Shown here: piece by piece, positions 60,290-64,000 of the stretch | Layout: each line of letters starts with the position of its first letter | How positions within the stretch are numbered: the first letter of the stretch is position 1 | Source of the DNA: Nodosilinea sp. WJT8-NPBG4 | GTDB lineage: Bacteria > Cyanobacteriota > Cyanobacteriia > Phormidesmidales > Phormidesmidaceae | Length of the DNA: 64,000 bases | Assembly (NCBI GenBank): GCA_019359285.1 | Contig: JAHHHQ010000048.1 | Span: 96,325 to 160,324 of the forward strand | Reading direction: 5' to 3' | The notes under the pieces: model-generated | The model's database searches: none | Seen by the model: only the letters and a program-made list of their open reading frames with translations | What the model was told of the DNA's origin: nothing | Made by a program: the position numbers and the translations under genes

Positions 60290-60395
60290 ATGGGTGAGGG
60301 GTAGGGGGTGGATGGGTAAGGAGCCAACAGAAGTGCTCATCTACCCGCCCACTCATCTACCCGCCCACCCATCCACACTCCTACTCCCCAGCCAC
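60284..60395. repeat. G-rich and C-rich short repeats forming a large hairpin
   Basis: GGGTAGATGGGTGAGGGGTA-type repeats (60284-60320) are followed at 60340-60390 by the complementary style CATCTACCCGCCCACTCATC. The two halves can pair over about 35 bases with errors. It lies between the convergent lspA and glgP stops and may end both transcripts. It is the same repeat style as at 14291-14373 and 24657-24690. Confidence 0.55.
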
Positions 60396-62912
60396 CGGCA
60401 CTGCTTTCACCTTCCAGATCTCGCGGGCATAGTCGGCGATGGTGCGGTCTGCCGAAAATTTGCCGATGCGAGCGGTGTTGAGAATGGCCATGCGCACCCA
60501 GCGATCGCGATCTTCATAGGTGCGGCTGACATGCTCTTGGCACTGCACGTAGGCGGCAAAGTCGGCCATCACCATATAGGGATCATCGACCAGCAGCGAG
60601 TCGAGAATGGGCAAGAACAGGTTAGGCTCGCCGGGCGAAAATAGCCCTGAGGCGATCACATCTAGGGTGCGCTTCAGCTCGGGGTTGGTGTCGTAGTAGT
60701 ACCAAGGGTTGTGGCCCACAGCCTTGCAAGCCGCGACCTGCTCCGTGGTCAGACCAAACAGGAAGAAGTTGTCGGCTCCCACCTCTTCGCGAATCTCCAC
60801 GTTAGCGCCATCGAGGGTGCCAATGGTGAGCGCGCCGTTGAGGGCAAACTTCATGTTGCCAGTGCCCGAGGCTTCCATGCCAGCGGTCGAGATCTGCTCT
60901 GACAGGTCAGAGGCCGGAAACAGTCGTTGGGCTTGGGAGACGTTGTAGTTGGGCAAAAACACCACCTTCAGCCGCCCAGCCACAATGGGGTCGTTATTGA
61001 CCACATCGGCGACAGCGTTGATCAGCTTCACTACTAGCTTGGCCATGGCGTAGCCGGGGGCCGCCTTGCCGCCAAAGATCACCGTGCGCGGCACGACATG
61101 ATCCCCAGGGTTTTGCACCATGCGGTTGTAGAGGGTAATCACGTGCAGCACGTTCATCAGTTGCCGCTTGTACTCGTGGATGCGCTTGATCTGCACATCA
61201 AACATGGAGTCGGGGTTGACCTCTATACCCACAGCGTCGTGGATGTAGCGGGCCAGGCTCCACTTGTTCTCCTGCTTGATAGCCTGCCAAGCATGGCGAA
61301 ACACATCATTATCGACAAAGGCCTCAAGCTGCTTGAGATCGTCGAGGTTGGTGATCCAGCTGTCGCCGATGGTCTCAGAAATTAGCTGGGCCAGGCGGGG
61401 GTTGCACTGCAACAGCCAGCGGCGGGGGGTGATGCCATTGGTCTTGTTGCTAAACTTGTCAGGCCACAGCTCATAGAAATCTTGCAGCACTTCCTGCTTG
61501 AGCAGCTCGGTGTGCAGGGCGGCGACGCCATTGATGGCGTGACTGCCAACGCAGGCTAGGTTGGCCATCCGCACCCGGCGCTCAGGGCCTTCTTCGATCA
61601 GCGAGAGGCGTTCGAGGCGATCGGAATCGTTGGGGTAGCGCAGCTTGACCTGAGCCAAGAAGCGGTGGTTGATTTCGTAGATGATTTCGAGGTGACGGGG
61701 CAGTAGCTTGCCAAACAAGTCTACCGACCACTTCTCCAACGCCTCGGGCATGAGGGTGTGGTTGGTGTAGCCAAAGGTGCGCTGGGTGATTTTCCAGGCG
61801 GCGGCCCACTCGAAGCTGTATTCGTCGATCAGCAGGCGCATAAGCTCGGCGACGCCAATGGCCGGGTGGGTGTCGTTGAGCTGAATGGCGGCAAACTCGG
61901 CCAGATTCTCTAAGTTACTGTGGTCGCGCAGGTGCAAACGAATGATGTCTTGCAGGGAGCAGGCGACAAAGAAGTACTGCTGTTGCAGACGCAGCTCTTT
62001 GCCCTGGCGGGTTTCGTCGTTGGGGTAGAGCACCTTAGTAATGTTTTCGGAGATCATCTTGTTGGCTACCGCCCCAAAATAGTCGCCGGCGTTAAAGGCA
62101 TCGAGGTCAAAGGCTTCTCCAGCCTCGGCCTTCCACAGCCGCAGCAGGTTGACGTTCTCGGTGCCATAGCCCGGCACTGGCACATCGTGGGGAATGCCAA
62201 TCACAGTCTGAGCCTGGATCCACCGCACCTGGTAGTCGTCGTCACCGTCTTTCTTATAGACCTCGGTGTGGCCGCCAAACTTAATTTCGACCCGATAGTC
62301 GGGGCGGGCAATTTCCCAAGGGTTGCCGTAGCTGAGCCACTTGTCGGGCGCTTCGACCTGGTGGCCCTGACGAATCAGCTGGGTAAAGATGCCAAACTCG
62401 TAGCGAATGCCGTAGCCGATCGCAGGCAGGTTGAGAGTGGTGAGCGAGTCCATAAAGCAGGCGGCCAGACGACCCAGCCCGCCGTTGCCCAGACCCGGCT
62501 CGGCCTCACGCTCGAGCAGTTCGTCTAGGTCTAGCCCACAGTCAGCCAAGGCGTGGCGCATGGTGTCGTACATGCCCAGGTTGATTAGACCGTTGCCCAA
62601 CTGGCGGCCCATGAGAAATTCTGCCGACAGATAATATACGTTTTTGGTCTTCGCTTCGGCGTAGGTCTTGGCCGTGCGAATGCGTTTTTTCAGCAGCTGG
62701 TTGCGTACGCTGTGGGCCAGCGCTGTGTAGTAGTCGTGGGCATTAGCAAACTGTTCGTCTTTGCCCTGCACCCAGTGCAAGTTGTTGACCAACGCCTGCT
62801 GAATTTGGCTCACCTGCGTTTCAGCATCGAGCGCAACACCTGCCGAGCCTAACGACAGTGGCACCTCTGTCGTTGTGTTTGATTCGGGCAGACGAATAGA
62901 TTGCTTAGCCAT
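60381..62912 (-). CDS. glgP: Glycogen phosphorylase
   Basis: An 843-residue enzyme that releases glucose-1-phosphate from glycogen. Family motifs are throughout: YLSAEFLMGRQLGNGLINLG, GNGGLGRLAACFMDSL, and the pyridoxal-phosphate Lys region EASGTGNMKFALNGALTIGT. Length is normal. AAGGG five bases before the ATG at 62912 sets the start, and a frame reaching 63023 would add an unlike extension. It works with the cytosolic alpha-amylase (24689-26167) in carbohydrate mobilisation. It converges on lspA. Confidence 0.97.
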   Translation of the reverse strand: MAKQSIRLPESNTTTEVPLSLGSAGVALDAETQVSQIQQALVNNLHWVQGKDEQFANAHDYYTALAHSVRNQLLKKRIRTAKTYAEAKTKNVYYLSAEFLMGRQLGNGLINLGMYDTMRHALADCGLDLDELLEREAEPGLGNGGLGRLAACFMDSLTTLNLPAIGYGIRYEFGIFTQLIRQGHQVEAPDKWLSYGNPWEIARPDYRVEIKFGGHTEVYKKDGDDDYQVRWIQAQTVIGIPHDVPVPGYGTENVNLLRLWKAEAGEAFDLDAFNAGDYFGAVANKMISENITKVLYPNDETRQGKELRLQQQYFFVACSLQDIIRLHLRDHSNLENLAEFAAIQLNDTHPAIGVAELMRLLIDEYSFEWAAAWKITQRTFGYTNHTLMPEALEKWSVDLFGKLLPRHLEIIYEINHRFLAQVKLRYPNDSDRLERLSLIEEGPERRVRMANLACVGSHAINGVAALHTELLKQEVLQDFYELWPDKFSNKTNGITPRRWLLQCNPRLAQLISETIGDSWITNLDDLKQLEAFVDNDVFRHAWQAIKQENKWSLARYIHDAVGIEVNPDSMFDVQIKRIHEYKRQLMNVLHVITLYNRMVQNPGDHVVPRTVIFGGKAAPGYAMAKLVVKLINAVADVVNNDPIVAGRLKVVFLPNYNVSQAQRLFPASDLSEQISTAGMEASGTGNMKFALNGALTIGTLDGANVEIREEVGADNFFLFGLTTEQVAACKAVGHNPWYYYDTNPELKRTLDVIASGLFSPGEPNLFLPILDSLLVDDPYMVMADFAAYVQCQEHVSRTYEDRDRWVRMAILNTARIGKFSADRTIADYAREIWKVKAVPVAGE

Positions 62913-63893
62913 AAGAACCCTTAATACTGTAGTAATCACACAAGAATTCGCTGGCAGCCCGGAGGCTCGAAGCAGATGCCGCGATGGCCATAGATTGCTC
63001 CTTGGAGCGATCGCATTACCCAAGACAGATTATCTAGGGCAACTCACCATTCACGTTGACAACTTAGGTCTCAATGACTTGAGACGTTTACACCAACAAA
63101 CCCAACTATGGATCGTTTCCCTCGCCAGCCATGAGTTCAAGCCCTGTCTTTAGCCCGATCCTCTAGCGAGATTGACCTCATTTTAACTGGCTGCGAATAA
63201 AACCCTGTAGCCTCGCCAACAGAGAAAACCACTGAACGAAAGAAAAAAACCTATTCAACCCCTTAGGATAATCCTCAGTTCGCCACCAAACTCTCTTCAA
63301 GAAATGCTGACAAATGCTCAAACACCAATAACCAGAGCAGTTGTAGAGTCCTTAAAAGAATATTAAGGGCAATATTATGAGCAGGTAGTTTAGAAGTATT
63401 AAGTTAAGTGAATTAGTGCATCAAAGAACAGATTTGATCACTGCTAAAGCCTGAAACCATTGCCCTGACTGGCTTTGACATGTAACAAAAGCGTCATTAA
63501 TAGTTCTAAATATTGCCAGAAGCCGCTTTACATAGCTTTACGTGGCACCTTGCCGAGCCTGGGTGAAGTGCTTAGGTGATGAGGCGATCTGTTCCCAATT
63601 ATCTTAATCAATTTATTGACCGAGTAAATTCTAGATTAAAAAAGTCCACCGAGTTGCGTCACGATCTATAGATAATAAATGCTGATTTCCTTAAGACGAT
63701 AGCTATTTGGAAATCTGCTGACAGTCGCCTTGCTTTATGAAGCTAGTGTAAGCCGCTATTTAGATTGAATGCTGTAGCTAGGTCTTCAATGAGGAAGTTT
63801 AGCCCAACTCAATCTTTGACCAGGGACTTGAGCCCTAGTTCTAATAGGAACGTCTACAGCTTTAGGGCGATCGCTTAGCTCGACTTTATCCAA
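62913..63893. other. AT-rich region after glgP promoter, no gene seen
   Basis: About 980 bases. The part nearest glgP should hold its promoter. From 63180 the sequence is visibly A/T-richer with many stops on both strands. No RNA gene, hairpin or repeat stands out. Confidence 0.5.
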
Positions 63894-64000
63894 TCAGGCG
63901 GCATGGCAGAGTAACTCGGTCCAGGTGTCGAAGATAGGGCGAGGGACTTTAACATACTCAAGGTCATTCCGTGATGTCTGAAAAAGTCGGGAAGCCCACA
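63894..64000 (-). CDS. Possible C-terminal end of a gene cut by the window edge
   Basis: From the window edge a minus-strand frame is open for 34 codons and ends TGA at 63896-63894. It reads RNDLEYVKVPRPIFDTWTEL followed by LCHAA. The composition is protein-like. I cannot assign a family; a transposase tail is one possibility. Only 107 bases are visible, so confidence is low. Confidence 0.3.
   Translation of the reverse strand, partial: WASRLFQTSRNDLEYVKVPRPIFDTWTELLCHAA

Noticed and set aside
61920..62528. 202-residue plus-strand frame inside glgP
   Set aside because: It is antisense to a fully conserved glycogen phosphorylase sequence.
62913..63023. N-terminal extension of glycogen phosphorylase
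   Set aside because: The extra 37 residues have no similarity to the family, and a good ribosome-binding site precedes the internal ATG at 62912.

Overview
The window is from a cyanobacterium. The evidence is a full-length photosystem I core gene (psaB type), many HIP1 octamers (GCGATCGC), and families common in this phylum: the DUF4278 peptide, pentapeptide-repeat protein, Tll0287-like heme sensor, cyanobacteriochrome-type GAF domains, BioY next to LspA, and cytosolic glycogen enzymes. Base composition looks moderately GC-rich. The gene set suggests a filamentous, Leptolyngbya/Nodosilinea-like lineage, but the sequence alone does not fix the genus.

Region 1-31 kb is mostly ordinary chromosome with genes on both strands. 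It holds a truncated RlpA-like gene at the left edge, purM, a prohibitin-like SPFH protein, a RodZ-like protein, five RNA- or cell-wall-related enzymes (two pseudouridine synthases plus truB, an amidase, a SpoIID protein), a PhoR/SphS-like kinase, tRNA-Cys, a J-protein, msrA, a GntR regulator, a cytosolic alpha-amylase and an SdpR/SdpI-like pair. Accessory items include a TIR-domain protein in AT-richer DNA (10.7-11.9 kb) and an adenylate cyclase-Ser/Thr kinase fusion that converges on a heme/HAMP sensor protein (16.8-19.9 kb).

Region 31.2-58.4 kb differs. It begins at tRNA-Val(GAC), whose 3' third recurs as a 35-bp remnant (32/35 identical) at 57.6 kb. Every intact gene between these copies lies on the minus strand, and a short-chain dehydrogenase gene is cut off against the tRNA. 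The block contains an esterase, an erythromycin-esterase-like protein, three very large signalling proteins (GAF/PAS hybrid kinase; GAF/PAS/cyanobacteriochrome GGDEF-EAL; CheB-CheR-PAS-kinase-receiver fusion), a small decayed phage-like patch, a HAD phosphatase, and a 1009-residue membrane protein with about six tandem repeats. It ends with a membrane-stress cluster: two DUF4383 paralogues, a DUF2243 protein, a 17M-type stress protein and an orphan psaB without psaA. I infer that this is an accessory or acquired block. No integrase is visible.

Region 58.6-64 kb returns to ordinary genes: arfB, bioY-lspA and glgP, followed by about 1 kb of AT-rich DNA without a convincing gene. The best candidates for an undescribed system are the orphan PsaB paralogue with its DUF4383/DUF2243 neighbours, the tandem-repeat membrane protein, and the TIR protein with an unrecognised helical C-terminus.
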